Origin: Granulosicoccus sp963833195
GTDB lineage: Bacteria; Pseudomonadota; Gammaproteobacteria; Granulosicoccales; Granulosicoccaceae
NCBI GenBank assembly: GCA_963833195.1
Contig: CAWHXF010000027.1
Span: forward strand, 3,782,001-3,846,000
Length of the DNA: 64,000 nt
Reading direction: 5' to 3'
Under the pieces are notes generated by a model that worked only from the letters and a program-made list of their open reading frames with translations, was not told where the DNA came from and ran no database searches. Each line of letters opens with the position of its first letter. Position 1 is the first letter of the stretch. Below, one piece after another: positions 7,415-16,299 of the stretch. A program made the position numbers and the translations under genes.

Positions 7415-10400
7415 ATGAACCGGACGATCGGCCCGGCCCGCCCGGCCGACTCCAGCGACGTCGACCCGACCGACGCCACCGCGAGCCTCGCGGACGCGGT
7501 ACCCGTGGTCGCGCCCGCCTCGACGGCGCTCGCGAAGCGGACGGGAACGCCCCGCGCCGCACCCGCCGTCGTGCTGCCCTTCCGCAGCGCCGCGGCGGCG
7601 CTGCTGCGCGACGCCCTCACCTCGGCGCGGGCCTCGTGGGGCTGCGTCTGGAGCGTCTCCGACGACGTGCTGGACGAGCTGGTCGTGGCGGGGTCGCCGA
7701 AACGGGTGCTGGAGCTCGCCCGCGAAGGCGCCGGCGCGGAAACCGCCTTCGATCCGCCCGATCGATTGTTCTCGCTCGTCGTGGAACGCGCTTCGCCGCT
7801 GTTCCTGAACCGCTACTCGCAGGCCACGCTCGCCGGGTTGCCGCGAGGCCACCCGCCGCTCGAGCGCTTCGCGCTGGTGCCCTGCCGTGCCGCGACGCAC
7901 ACCCCGGGACTGCTGTTCGTCGCGAACGCGGCCGAGCCCTTCGTCGGCGTGACCCTGAGCCGGCTCCAGGGGCTGGCCGACGCCTACGCGAGCGGCGCGC
8001 CGCCGGCGGCGCAGCACGCGCGCACCGACGCGCGCACCGACGCGCGCACGGACGCGCGTACCGACGCGTGTACCGACATGGGCACCGAGATGAGCATCGA
8101 CGCCGGATCTCCCGACGTACTCGACGAAGGCGCGGACGGACTCGTGTCCATGGGCGCGATCGCGCCGGCGGACGTCGTCGCGAACGTGCTGGCGGAGGCC
8201 GACGCCTTCGATGCCTCGGGAGCTCTCGATGCACTGGACGCGATCGACGCCGGCCACGGTGCGCGGGCGGTCGCCGCGTCCGAGCCCACCGCTGCCGGGG
8301 CTGCCGGGGCTGCCGGGGGGCACGGGGACCTGTCGCGGGATGCCGACGAGTCGGGCGCGCGTGCCGACCGGGACGCGTTCGAGCGCCTGTTCGCCGCTTC
8401 GCTCAACGGCATCCTGCGCACCGACGAGCGCGGGCTCATCCGGCGCGTGAACCCGTCCGCCGAGCGCGTGTTCGGCGTCGTGGAAATCGCCGTTTTGGGC
8501 ACGCCGGCCGAGCACCTCTTCGCCACCGGTTCGCTGGCCCGTCTCATCGCTTCCGACGAGGCGGCGACGCGCGCGCTGGAGCGCGACGGGTACGTGGAGC
8601 TCGCGCGCGGGGAGGCGATGGACGGGCGACGCGCCGACGACACCCCGCTGCGGCTGGAGGTCAGCGCCTACCGCACGCGCGACGAGCGCGGCACGAGTAC
8701 CACCCTCGTCATCGGCGACATCAGCGACCGCGTGGAGTCGGCGCGCGAGCTGCAGATCACGCTGGCCCAGCAGCAGGCGCTCATGCGGCTCGCTCCCATC
8801 GGCATCGTGCAGCTCGGGGCGGACTGGACCTGCCTGTACTCGAACGACATGTGGTGCCGGCTTTCGCGACTGACCCTGGACGAGTCGCTCGGCACCGGCT
8901 GGATCGATGCGCTGCACCCGGACGACGTCGCGGACGTGCTGAACGCGCTGCGCGAGACCCTGTCCCGCTTCGAGACCTTCGAGCGCGAGGTGCGGCTGCA
9001 TTCGCCGCTGGGCGAGGTGGTGTGGGTGCACATGAACGCGTCGGCCATGCTCACCGCGAGCGAGCGCATGACCGGCACGCTGATCGTGTTCACCGACGTG
9101 ACCGAGCGACGCCGCACCGACGAGCGGCTGCGCCGCATCGCGCACCACGACGCCCTGACCGGTCTGCTGAACCGCACCTTCTTCCTCGATCGGCTGGCGC
9201 AGGCGCTCGATGCGTCCGGACGGCGCGGCGAGGTGGCCCTGCTGATGCTCGACCTCGACGGCTTCAAGGCCGTCAACGACACGCTCGGCCACGACCACGG
9301 CGACGAGCTGCTTCGCCAGGTCGCCGCGCGGCTGCTCGAGACCGTGCGCACCGAGGACACGGTGGCGCGGCTCGGCGGCGACGAGTTCACGGTCACCCTG
9401 ACCCACCTGGACGGACGCGAGCAGGCCGGCGGCGTGGCCGCGAAGATCATCTCGCGGCTGCGCGCGCCGTTCACGATCAAGGAGCAGGAGGTGTTCGTGT
9501 CGGCCAGCATCGGCATCGCCTGGGGCACGCGCGCCAGCAGCGACGTCGACACGCTCATCAAGCAGGCCGACATCGCGCTGTACCGCGCCAAGCGCACCGG
9601 GCGCTCGCGCCACGTGTACTTCACGCCCGAGCTCGACCAGGCGCGGCGCGACCGTTCGGTGCTGGTCACGAGCCTGCGCCGCGCGGTGGACCGGCACGAC
9701 TTCGAGCTGCACTACCAGCCGCAGCTGCTGATCGGGGAGCAGCGGCTGCTCGGCTTCGAGGCCCTGTTGCGCTGGCCCGACTCCCCCTCCCCGGACACCC
9801 GCACGCAGGAGATCGTGGACGCGCTGGAGGAGGCGGGACTGATCGGCGAGGTGGGCGACTGGGCCATCGGCGAGGCCTGCCGCGCGCGCATGCGCTGGCA
9901 CGACGCGGGGCTGGTGAACCCGGCGGCGACCATGTCGGTGAACGTCTCGGTGCGTCAGCTCGGCACGCCGGGATTCGTGCAGCGGGTGGCGCAGATCCTC
10001 GCGCGCGAGCGCATGCCGGCGAAGCGGCTGGTGCTGGAGATCACCGAGTCGGCGCTCGTGGAGTCCTTCGAGACGGGCGTGCTCGGCGATCTGCGGGCGC
10101 TGGGCGTCGGGCTGTCGCTGGACGACTTCGGGACCGGTTATTCGTCCTTGGCGTATCTCGGCCAACTGCCTCTCGACCACCTGAAGATCGATCGCTCCTT
10201 CATCCTGGACCTGCCGCGCAGGCCGCAGGCGGTGACCATCGTGAAGAGCATCATCGCGCTGGCGCGAACGCTCGGCATCGAGGTCGTGGCCGAAGGCGTG
10301 GAAGATGCCCGCGTGCTGCCGCTGCTGGCGGGCGAAGGCTGCGGCGCCTACCAGGGCTACCAGTTCTCGCACCCGTTGCCCGCGACCGGCATCGAGGCCC

Positions 10401-10489
10401 TGCTGCAGCGGCTCGATCCGGTCAAGCTCGGGCACCTGTCGAACTTCGTCGATCTCGGCGATGCGCGACCCGCCATCGGCATCGACTGA
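7415..10489 (+). CDS. GAF/PAS-containing diguanylate cyclase-phosphodiesterase (GGDEF-EAL)
   Basis: Signalling protein of 1024 aa for cyclic-di-GMP turnover. Order: a GAF-like N-terminal region (about 50-190), a low-complexity linker built on a 12-bp DNA repeat, two PAS domains (about 320-440 and 450-560), then GGDEF ('RLGGDEF' near residue 655) and EAL (from about 765). The GGDEF signature is intact, and RTED five residues upstream fits the inhibitory I-site RxxD. The EAL part has 'GFEALLRW', 'DDFGTGYSSLAYL' and 'KIDRSFI', so both activities look possible. No membrane segment is evident, so it is probably cytosolic. Its stop overlaps the start region of the CheB-CheR gene, suggesting joint expression. 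Confidence 0.93.
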   Translation: MNRTIGPARPADSSDVDPTDATASLADAVPVVAPASTALAKRTGTPRAAPAVVLPFRSAAAALLRDALTSARASWGCVWSVSDDVLDELVVAGSPKRVLELAREGAGAETAFDPPDRLFSLVVERASPLFLNRYSQATLAGLPRGHPPLERFALVPCRAATHTPGLLFVANAAEPFVGVTLSRLQGLADAYASGAPPAAQHARTDARTDARTDARTDACTDMGTEMSIDAGSPDVLDEGADGLVSMGAIAPADVVANVLAEADAFDASGALDALDAIDAGHGARAVAASEPTAAGAAGAAGGHGDLSRDADESGARADRDAFERLFAASLNGILRTDERGLIRRVNPSAERVFGVVEIAVLGTPAEHLFATGSLARLIASDEAATRALERDGYVELARGEAMDGRRADDTPLRLEVSAYRTRDERGTSTTLVIGDISDRVESARELQITLAQQQALMRLAPIGIVQLGADWTCLYSNDMWCRLSRLTLDESLGTGWIDALHPDDVADVLNALRETLSRFETFEREVRLHSPLGEVVWVHMNASAMLTASERMTGTLIVFTDVTERRRTDERLRRIAHHDALTGLLNRTFFLDRLAQALDASGRRGEVALLMLDLDGFKAVNDTLGHDHGDELLRQVAARLLETVRTEDTVARLGGDEFTVTLTHLDGREQAGGVAAKIISRLRAPFTIKEQEVFVSASIGIAWGTRASSDVDTLIKQADIALYRAKRTGRSRHVYFTPELDQARRDRSVLVTSLRRAVDRHDFELHYQPQLLIGEQRLLGFEALLRWPDSPSPDTRTQEIVDALEEAGLIGEVGDWAIGEACRARMRWHDAGLVNPAATMSVNVSVRQLGTPGFVQRVAQILARERMPAKRLVLEITESALVESFETGVLGDLRALGVGLSLDDFGTGYSSLAYLGQLPLDHLKIDRSFILDLPRRPQAVTIVKSIIALARTLGIEVVAEGVEDARVLPLLAGEGCGAYQGYQFSHPLPATGIEALLQRLDPVKLGHLSNFVDLGDARPAIGID
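8018..8077 (+). repeat. five 12-bp tandem repeats coding an ARTD linker
   Basis: Five consecutive 12-bp units beginning GCGCGCACCGAC (two exact copies, then three with one or two changes) encode ARTD ARTD ARTD ARTD ACTD in the linker between the GAF-like and PAS regions of the GGDEF-EAL protein. The unit is a multiple of three, so copy-number change would keep the frame. Confidence 0.9.
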
Positions 10490-12527
10490 CCCGGTGCGCG
10501 CGCAGCAGAGCGACATCGCGGCGTTGCACGTGGGCGTGGGGGCGGGCGCGGACGCGGCGAGCCGCGCGGCACTCGCGGACTTCTTCGGCGGCCTGCGCGC
10601 CGACACGGGCGCCGTCTATACCGTCGTGCTGGTCGGCGCACCGAAGGAACGACGCGCGTGCCTCGACGCGTTGCGGGGCGTCACCGATCTGCCGGTCGTC
10701 ACGGTGCGGGACGGCATGACGTGCGAGCCGGGTTCGATTCACGTGGTGCCCGCGCGCTCGGTGGCCCGTCTGGAGGCCGGCCGTCTGGTCCTCTCGGCGT
10801 GCACGCCCGGCGGATCCGCGCCGGTGGATGCCCTCTTCGCGTCGATGGCGGTCGCCGCCGGCGCGCACACGGCCGCCGTCGTGCTCTCGGGCGAAGGCGG
10901 TGACGGCGTGGTGGGCACGGGTGCGATCAAGGCGGCCGGCGGGCTGGTGCTGGTGCAGGCGGCGGACGACGCGGCGGTGCCGGACATGCCCCTCGCCGCG
11001 CTGCGCACGGGCGTCGCCGATTTCGTGCTCGCCGCGGCGGCGCTGGCGCGTCAGCTCGGGCGCTACGCCGCCCACCCGCTCGTCGCGGACACCGCCGGCG
11101 GTGCCCTCAAGGGCGCGCCGGGCGGCACCTCGGGAGCCGCTCCGGGCGAGCGGGCCGGCGTCGACGAGCAGAGCCTGCGCCACGTGTTCGCGCTGCTGCG
11201 CGAGCGCGGCCGGGTCGACTTCGCGCACTACAAGTCATCCGCCCTGGCCGCCTGCCTGGAGCGGCGCATGCGGGCCCGCGGCGCCGTCGACCTCGATGCC
11301 TACCGCGCCCTGCTCGAGTCCGTCCCGGACGAGACGCGCACGCTCGAGCGCGAGCTGCTCGGCAACCGCACCGGTTTCTTCCGCGACGCCGACGCGCTCG
11401 TCCGCCTGCAGCGCGACATCCTGGTGCCGCTCGTGGAGAGCGATCGCGCGCACTCGGAGCTGCGGGTGTGGGCGGTCGGTTGTTCCACGGGCCAGGAGGC
11501 CTATTCGCTGGCGATGCTGCTCGACGAGGCGCAGGTCGCCACCGGGCGCAGGCGTCGGGTGAAGGTGTTCGCCACCGACGTCGATGCCGAGGCGATCGCC
11601 ACGGCCGTGCACGGGCGCTATCCGCTCGGCATCCGGACCGACGTGTCGGCCGAGCGACTGCGGCGTCACTTCACGCGCGTGGACGACGCGTTCCTGTTGC
11701 GCACGCACATCCGGCAGATGGTGGTGTTCGCGACCCACGACGTGGTCTCCGACACGCCGTTCTCGCACGTCGATCTGGTGAGCTGTCGCAACGTGCTGGT
11801 GCACTTTCGCCAGGACGTCCAGCAACGGGTGCTGGCGGGATTCCACAAGGCGCTGCGGCCGCGCGGCTGCCTGCTGCTCGGCTCCGCCGACGGGGTCGGC
11901 GAGCTCGGTCCGCATTTCGAGGCCGTGGACGAGCGCCTCGGCATTTTCCGGCAATCCAGCGCGGACGGCGTGCCCATGTCGACCTCGCGCTCCACGTCCG
12001 CTCCCGCCGAGGCGACGGCGAGCGACGGCGCGGCCGCGCTGCCGCCGGTGGCCGGGTTGCTTCGTCACTACCGCAGCACGCCGCGCGACGGAGGCTTCGA
12101 GCACGTCCGGCAGACGCTGCTGGACGAGCGCCTGCCGCCGTGCCTGGTGCTCGACGACGCGCACTGCATCGTGCAGGCGTTCGGGGACGCCGCCCGCTAC
12201 CTCGGCCGCCGCCCGCGCGGCGGCACGTCCAGGGACGTGAACGCGCTCGTGACGCCGGAGCTCTCGAGCGCGCTCGCCGGGGCGCTCGACGAGGCGCGAC
12301 GCGCCGCGCGGGCGTCGGGCCGTGCCCGCGTGGAAGCGCCGGGCAACGTCGTCGCTCCGGGCGGCGGCTTCGATGCCGCGACCACCGTCGACCTGGAGGT
12401 CGAGTACCGCGTCGCGCACAACGGCCGACCGGCCTGGTTCGCCGTGCTGTTCCACGAACGCGGGGCCGAGCGCCCGTCGCGCCTGCGGGCCGCGAGCGCG
12501 CCGCCGGAAGCGCTGGCCAGCGACTGA
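10461..12527 (+). CDS. CheB-like / CheR methyltransferase fusion with C-terminal PAS-like region
   Basis: Fusion protein of about 688 aa. Residues ~20-220 resemble the CheB methylesterase domain ('HVGVGAGADAA', then 'VVLSGEGGDGVVGTGAIKAA'). The catalytic serine of the usual GASAGG loop is replaced (GAGADA) and no histidine is seen in the loop that normally carries it, while the Asp motif remains. Residues ~240-510 are CheR, a SAM-dependent glutamate methyltransferase: 'ELLGNRTGFFRD', 'WAVGCSTGQEAYSLAMLL', 'VFATDVDAEAI', 'DLVSCRNVLVHF'. A PAS-like segment follows. Start ATG 10461 overlaps the upstream gene by 29 bases; GTG 10494 is an alternative. No other chemotaxis genes are nearby. Confidence 0.9.
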   Translation: MRDPPSASTDPVRAQQSDIAALHVGVGAGADAASRAALADFFGGLRADTGAVYTVVLVGAPKERRACLDALRGVTDLPVVTVRDGMTCEPGSIHVVPARSVARLEAGRLVLSACTPGGSAPVDALFASMAVAAGAHTAAVVLSGEGGDGVVGTGAIKAAGGLVLVQAADDAAVPDMPLAALRTGVADFVLAAAALARQLGRYAAHPLVADTAGGALKGAPGGTSGAAPGERAGVDEQSLRHVFALLRERGRVDFAHYKSSALAACLERRMRARGAVDLDAYRALLESVPDETRTLERELLGNRTGFFRDADALVRLQRDILVPLVESDRAHSELRVWAVGCSTGQEAYSLAMLLDEAQVATGRRRRVKVFATDVDAEAIATAVHGRYPLGIRTDVSAERLRRHFTRVDDAFLLRTHIRQMVVFATHDVVSDTPFSHVDLVSCRNVLVHFRQDVQQRVLAGFHKALRPRGCLLLGSADGVGELGPHFEAVDERLGIFRQSSADGVPMSTSRSTSAPAEATASDGAAALPPVAGLLRHYRSTPRDGGFEHVRQTLLDERLPPCLVLDDAHCIVQAFGDAARYLGRRPRGGTSRDVNALVTPELSSALAGALDEARRAARASGRARVEAPGNVVAPGGGFDAATTVDLEVEYRVAHNGRPAWFAVLFHERGAERPSRLRAASAPPEALASD

Positions 12528-12558
12528 CGCGCGCGCCGCCGGCGCGCCATCGCGCGGT

Positions 12559-14019
12559 TCAGTCGATGCCGAGCTCCGCCCACAGCGCGTCCACGCGCGT
12601 CTTCACCGCCGCGTCCATGGTGATGGGCACCCCCCACTCGCGCGTCGTCTCGCCGGGCATCTTGTTGGTGGCGTCCATGCCCATCTTCGAGCCGAGCCCC
12701 GATACCGGGGAGGCGAAGTCCAGGTAGTCGATGGGGGTGGATTCGATCAGCACCGTGTCGCGCGCGGGGTCCATGCGCGTGGTGATCGCCCAGATCACGT
12801 CCTCCCACGAGCGCGCGTCGATGTCGTCGTCCACCACGATCACGAACTTGGTGTACATGAACTGCCGCAGGAAGCTCCAGACGCCCATCATCACGCGCTT
12901 CGCGTGACCCGGGTAGGCCTTCTTCATGGACACCACGGCCATGCGGTACGAGCAGCCCTCGGGCGGCAGGTAGAAGTCGACGATCTCCGGGAACTGCTTT
13001 CTCAGGATCGGCACGAACACCTCGTTCAGCGCCACGCCCAGGATCGCCGGCTCGTCCGGGGGACGCCCGGTGTAGGTCGAGTGGTAGATCGGGTCGGTGC
13101 GGTGCGTGACCTTCTCTATCGTGAACACCGGGAAGGTGTCGATCTCGTTGTAGTAGCCGGTGTGATCGCCGAACGGGCCTTCCGGGGCGGTGTCGTCGGG
13201 GTGCAGATGCCCTTCGAGCACGAACTCGGCCGAGGCGGGCACCAGCAGCTCGGACAGCCGCGCCTTCGCCAGCCGCGTGCGACTGCCGCGAAGCAGGCCC
13301 GCGAAGGCGTGCTCGGACAGCGTGTCCGGCACCGGCGTCACGGCGCCCAGGATGGTGGCCGGATCGGCGCCGAGCGCCACGGCGACCGGAAACGGCTCGC
13401 CCGGATGCGCCCGCTGCCAGTCCCGGAAATCCAGCGCGCCGCCGCGGTGGGACAGCCAGCGCATGATGGTGCGGTTCGGCCCGATCACCTGCTGGCGATA
13501 GATGCCCATGTTCTGGCGCGACGCGTTCGGGCCCTTCGTGATCACGAGCCCCCAGGTGATCAGCGGCCCGGCGTCCCCGGGCCAGCAGGTCTGCACGGGC
13601 AGCCGTGACAGATCGACCGCGTCCCACTCGTGCTCCTGGCTCTCGGCGCTCCTGACCGTCTTCGGTGCCATGTCGAGCACCTTCCGGAAGATCGGCAGCG
13701 TGTCCCAGGCGGCCTTGAGGCCCTTGGGCGGCTCGGGCTCCTTCAGGAAGGCCAGCAGGCGGCCCACCTCGCGCAGCGCCTCGACCGAGTCCTCGCCCAT
13801 CCCGTAGGCGACGCGTTCGGGCGTGCCGAAGAGGTTGCCGAGCAGGGCGTACTCGGATCCCTTCGGCCGCTCGAACAGCAGTGCCGGTCCCTTCGCGCGC
13901 AGCGTGCGGTCGCAGATCTCGGTGATCTCGAGCACCGGATCGACCTCGGTACCCACGCGCACGAGCTCGCCGCGCGACTCCAGGCCCGCGATGAACTCGC
14001 GCAGGTCGCCGTATTTCAT
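12559..14019 (-). CDS. ubiD: 4-hydroxy-3-polyprenylbenzoate decarboxylase
   Basis: Decarboxylates 3-octaprenyl-4-hydroxybenzoate in ubiquinone synthesis, using prenylated FMN supplied by UbiX. The 486 aa length is typical. Family segments include 'MKYGDLREFIAGLESRGEL', 'GPLITWGLVITKGP', 'NMGIYRQQVIG', and 'EGPFGDHTGYY' with the catalytic-triad glutamates, plus 'GMDATNKMPGET' near the end. It follows prlC by 80 bp on the same strand and is the last gene of the dnaA-gyrB-prlC series here. ubiX is not in the window. Confidence 0.97.
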   Translation of the reverse strand: MKYGDLREFIAGLESRGELVRVGTEVDPVLEITEICDRTLRAKGPALLFERPKGSEYALLGNLFGTPERVAYGMGEDSVEALREVGRLLAFLKEPEPPKGLKAAWDTLPIFRKVLDMAPKTVRSAESQEHEWDAVDLSRLPVQTCWPGDAGPLITWGLVITKGPNASRQNMGIYRQQVIGPNRTIMRWLSHRGGALDFRDWQRAHPGEPFPVAVALGADPATILGAVTPVPDTLSEHAFAGLLRGSRTRLAKARLSELLVPASAEFVLEGHLHPDDTAPEGPFGDHTGYYNEIDTFPVFTIEKVTHRTDPIYHSTYTGRPPDEPAILGVALNEVFVPILRKQFPEIVDFYLPPEGCSYRMAVVSMKKAYPGHAKRVMMGVWSFLRQFMYTKFVIVVDDDIDARSWEDVIWAITTRMDPARDTVLIESTPIDYLDFASPVSGLGSKMGMDATNKMPGETTREWGVPITMDAAVKTRVDALWAELGID

Positions 14020-14099
14020 CGATGTCGGTTCATCGACCGGGCTTCATCGAAGGAGCATCGTCGACGTCGCTTCACGGGCGCATCCTCGTCCGCGTGCGC

Positions 14100-16292
14100 T
14101 CACGCCGCACCCGGCACCAGTCCGCTCTGCACCAGCAGCGCGTCGATGGTCGGCTCGCGACCGCGGAACGCGCGGTAGGATTCCATGGCGGGTCGGGAGC
14201 CGCCCACCTCCAGGATCTCGTGCAGGAAATCCTCGGCAGCGGTTCGCGAGAACAGTCCCTCCGCCTCGAAGCGCGCGAACGCGTCGGCGGACAGCACCTC
14301 GGCCCACTTGTAGCTGAAGTAGCCGGCGGCATAGCCGCCCGCGAACACGTGCGTGAAACCGTGCTGGAAGCGGTTCTCGTCGGCCGTGGGCACCACCGCC
14401 ACGCGCTCGCGCACCGCATCGAGCGTGGCCTGCACATCGGCCACGCGCGGCTCTTCGGCCCCGGCGTCCCAGACCGAGTCCAGGTGCACGCGCATGTCGA
14501 AGCTCGAGAACTCGAGCTGACGCACGAGCGCCATGGCCGCCTGGAAGCGCCGCGCACCGACCAGACGCTGCAGCAGCTCGTCGGGCAGCGGTTCGCCCGT
14601 CTCGTGGTGCGCCGCCAGCAGATCGAGTGACTCGCGCTCCCAGCACCAGTTCTCGAGAAACTGGCTCGGCAGCTCCACCGCGTCCCATTCGACGCCGTTG
14701 ATGCCGGACACGCCGGCCGCGTCCACGCGCGTGAGCAGGTGATGCAGGCCGTGTCCGAACTCGTGGAACAGCGTCGTGACCTCGTCGTGCGTCAGCAGCG
14801 CGGGCGCATCGCCGACGGGCGGCGTCAGGCTGCACGTCAGGTAGGCGATCGGGGCCTGCACGACCCGGGGCGTGCCGGCGTCGTCGCCCTGCACGACCTG
14901 ACGCGTGGCGCACACGTCCATCCACGCCCCCCCGCGCTTGTCCGGACGGGCGTACAGATCCAGGTAGAACTCGCCGCGCAGCGCCCCGGCGGCATCGAGC
15001 ACGCGATACAGGCCGACGTCGGGATGCCACACATCGGCGCCCTCGATGCGCTCGATGCGCAGCCCGAAGAGCCGGCCGAGCACGTCGAACAGCCCCTGCA
15101 CCGCGCGCGGCGCCGGAAAGTACGGCTTGAGCTCCTCGTCGCCGATCGCGTGGCGTTCGCGCTTGAGCCGCTCGCTCGCGAAGGCGAGGTCCCAGGGCAG
15201 CAAGCGCTCGAGGTCCAGTCGATCCCGCGCGAAGGCGCACAGTTCCTCGAATTCGCGTCGTGCCGCCGGCACGGCGCGCGTCGCGAGATCGTCCAGGAAG
15301 TTCACGACCTGCTCGGGCCCGTCGACCATCTTGCGGGCCATGGACAGGTGGGCGTGCGACTCGAAGCCCAGCAGCGCCGCCCGTTCGGCACGCAGCGCCA
15401 GGATCTCGTGCATGAGCGGTCCGTTGTCGAAGCGGTTCGCGTGCGGCCCGCGGTCCGAGGCTCGCGTGACGAAGGCCAGGTGCATGCGCCGGCGCAGCTC
15501 CCGATTCGTCGCGAACGTCATGACGGCGTGATAGGTCGGGAACTCGAGGTTCAGCAGCCATCCGGACTCCATGCCGGCCGCCTGCGCGCGCAATCGGGCG
15601 GCGCGCACGTCCTGCTCGGGCAGACCGTCCAGCAGCGTCGCGTCGTCCACGCGTTCTGTCCAGGCGTTGGTGGCGTCCAGCACGTGCTCCGAGAACGCGT
15701 TCGACAATTCCGACAGTCGAGCCACGACCTGCGCGAAGCGCTCACGCTCCGCGCCCCGCAGGGCCACTCCGCCGAGCTCGAAGTCCAGGCAGTCGTCGAG
15801 CAGCTCCCTGCGTCGCGCCGGATCGAGCTCGTCGAACGCGGGCGAGTCGCGCAGCGCGCGCGTCGCCGCGTACAGCTCGGTGTTCTGGCCGAGCTCCGTC
15901 CAATATGCCGTGATCTTCGGCAGGCACCGCTTGTAGACGGCTCGCAGCGCCTCGCGGTCCGCCACCGAGTGCAGGTGCGAGACGGGCGACCAGAAGAGGT
16001 TCAGCTCGTTCTGCACCCGCGCGCGCGGCGTCACCAGGACGTCCCAGCTCGGCGCATGCCCGGCGTCCATCCCGGCGCGGCAGGCCTGCACGACGCCCTT
16101 CACCGTCTCGCGGTTTCGCTGCAGCAGCTCGTCCAGGCGCGCCTCGATCCCATCGACGTCCAGTTTCCGGAAATCGGGACGGGACAGGGCCGCCGGCACG
16201 GTGTCGAGCCCCGGGGGCGCGTACAGGCCGGCCACCAGGGGCGGCACGACGAGCGCGTCGGCGACCGGAGTCGGGCTTGCAGTGCGGTTCAC
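14100..16292 (-). CDS. prlC: oligopeptidase A (M3 family zinc metallopeptidase)
   Basis: Cytosolic M3 metallopeptidase that degrades short peptides, including cleaved signal peptides in E. coli. The zinc motif is 'LFHEFGHGLHHLL' near residue 508 (HExxH). 'GRSRNDQ'-type motifs are absent, ruling out a lyase. The C-terminal 'HVFAGGYAAGYFSYKWAEVL' is the conserved substrate-binding region of OpdA/PrlC. About 730 aa, slightly longer than E. coli OpdA. The start is a GTG at 16292, only 7 bases after the gyrB stop, so it is likely cotranscribed with gyrB. Confidence 0.95.
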   Translation of the reverse strand: MNRTASPTPVADALVVPPLVAGLYAPPGLDTVPAALSRPDFRKLDVDGIEARLDELLQRNRETVKGVVQACRAGMDAGHAPSWDVLVTPRARVQNELNLFWSPVSHLHSVADREALRAVYKRCLPKITAYWTELGQNTELYAATRALRDSPAFDELDPARRRELLDDCLDFELGGVALRGAERERFAQVVARLSELSNAFSEHVLDATNAWTERVDDATLLDGLPEQDVRAARLRAQAAGMESGWLLNLEFPTYHAVMTFATNRELRRRMHLAFVTRASDRGPHANRFDNGPLMHEILALRAERAALLGFESHAHLSMARKMVDGPEQVVNFLDDLATRAVPAARREFEELCAFARDRLDLERLLPWDLAFASERLKRERHAIGDEELKPYFPAPRAVQGLFDVLGRLFGLRIERIEGADVWHPDVGLYRVLDAAGALRGEFYLDLYARPDKRGGAWMDVCATRQVVQGDDAGTPRVVQAPIAYLTCSLTPPVGDAPALLTHDEVTTLFHEFGHGLHHLLTRVDAAGVSGINGVEWDAVELPSQFLENWCWERESLDLLAAHHETGEPLPDELLQRLVGARRFQAAMALVRQLEFSSFDMRVHLDSVWDAGAEEPRVADVQATLDAVRERVAVVPTADENRFQHGFTHVFAGGYAAGYFSYKWAEVLSADAFARFEAEGLFSRTAAEDFLHEILEVGGSRPAMESYRAFRGREPTIDALLVQSGLVPGAA

Positions 16293-16299
16293 GACGAGG

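Noticed and set aside
7298..10606. 1100-codon minus-strand frame opposite the GGDEF-EAL gene
   Set aside because: Composition is Arg/His/Gly/Ala-rich antisense noise and the plus strand carries clear GGDEF and EAL domains.
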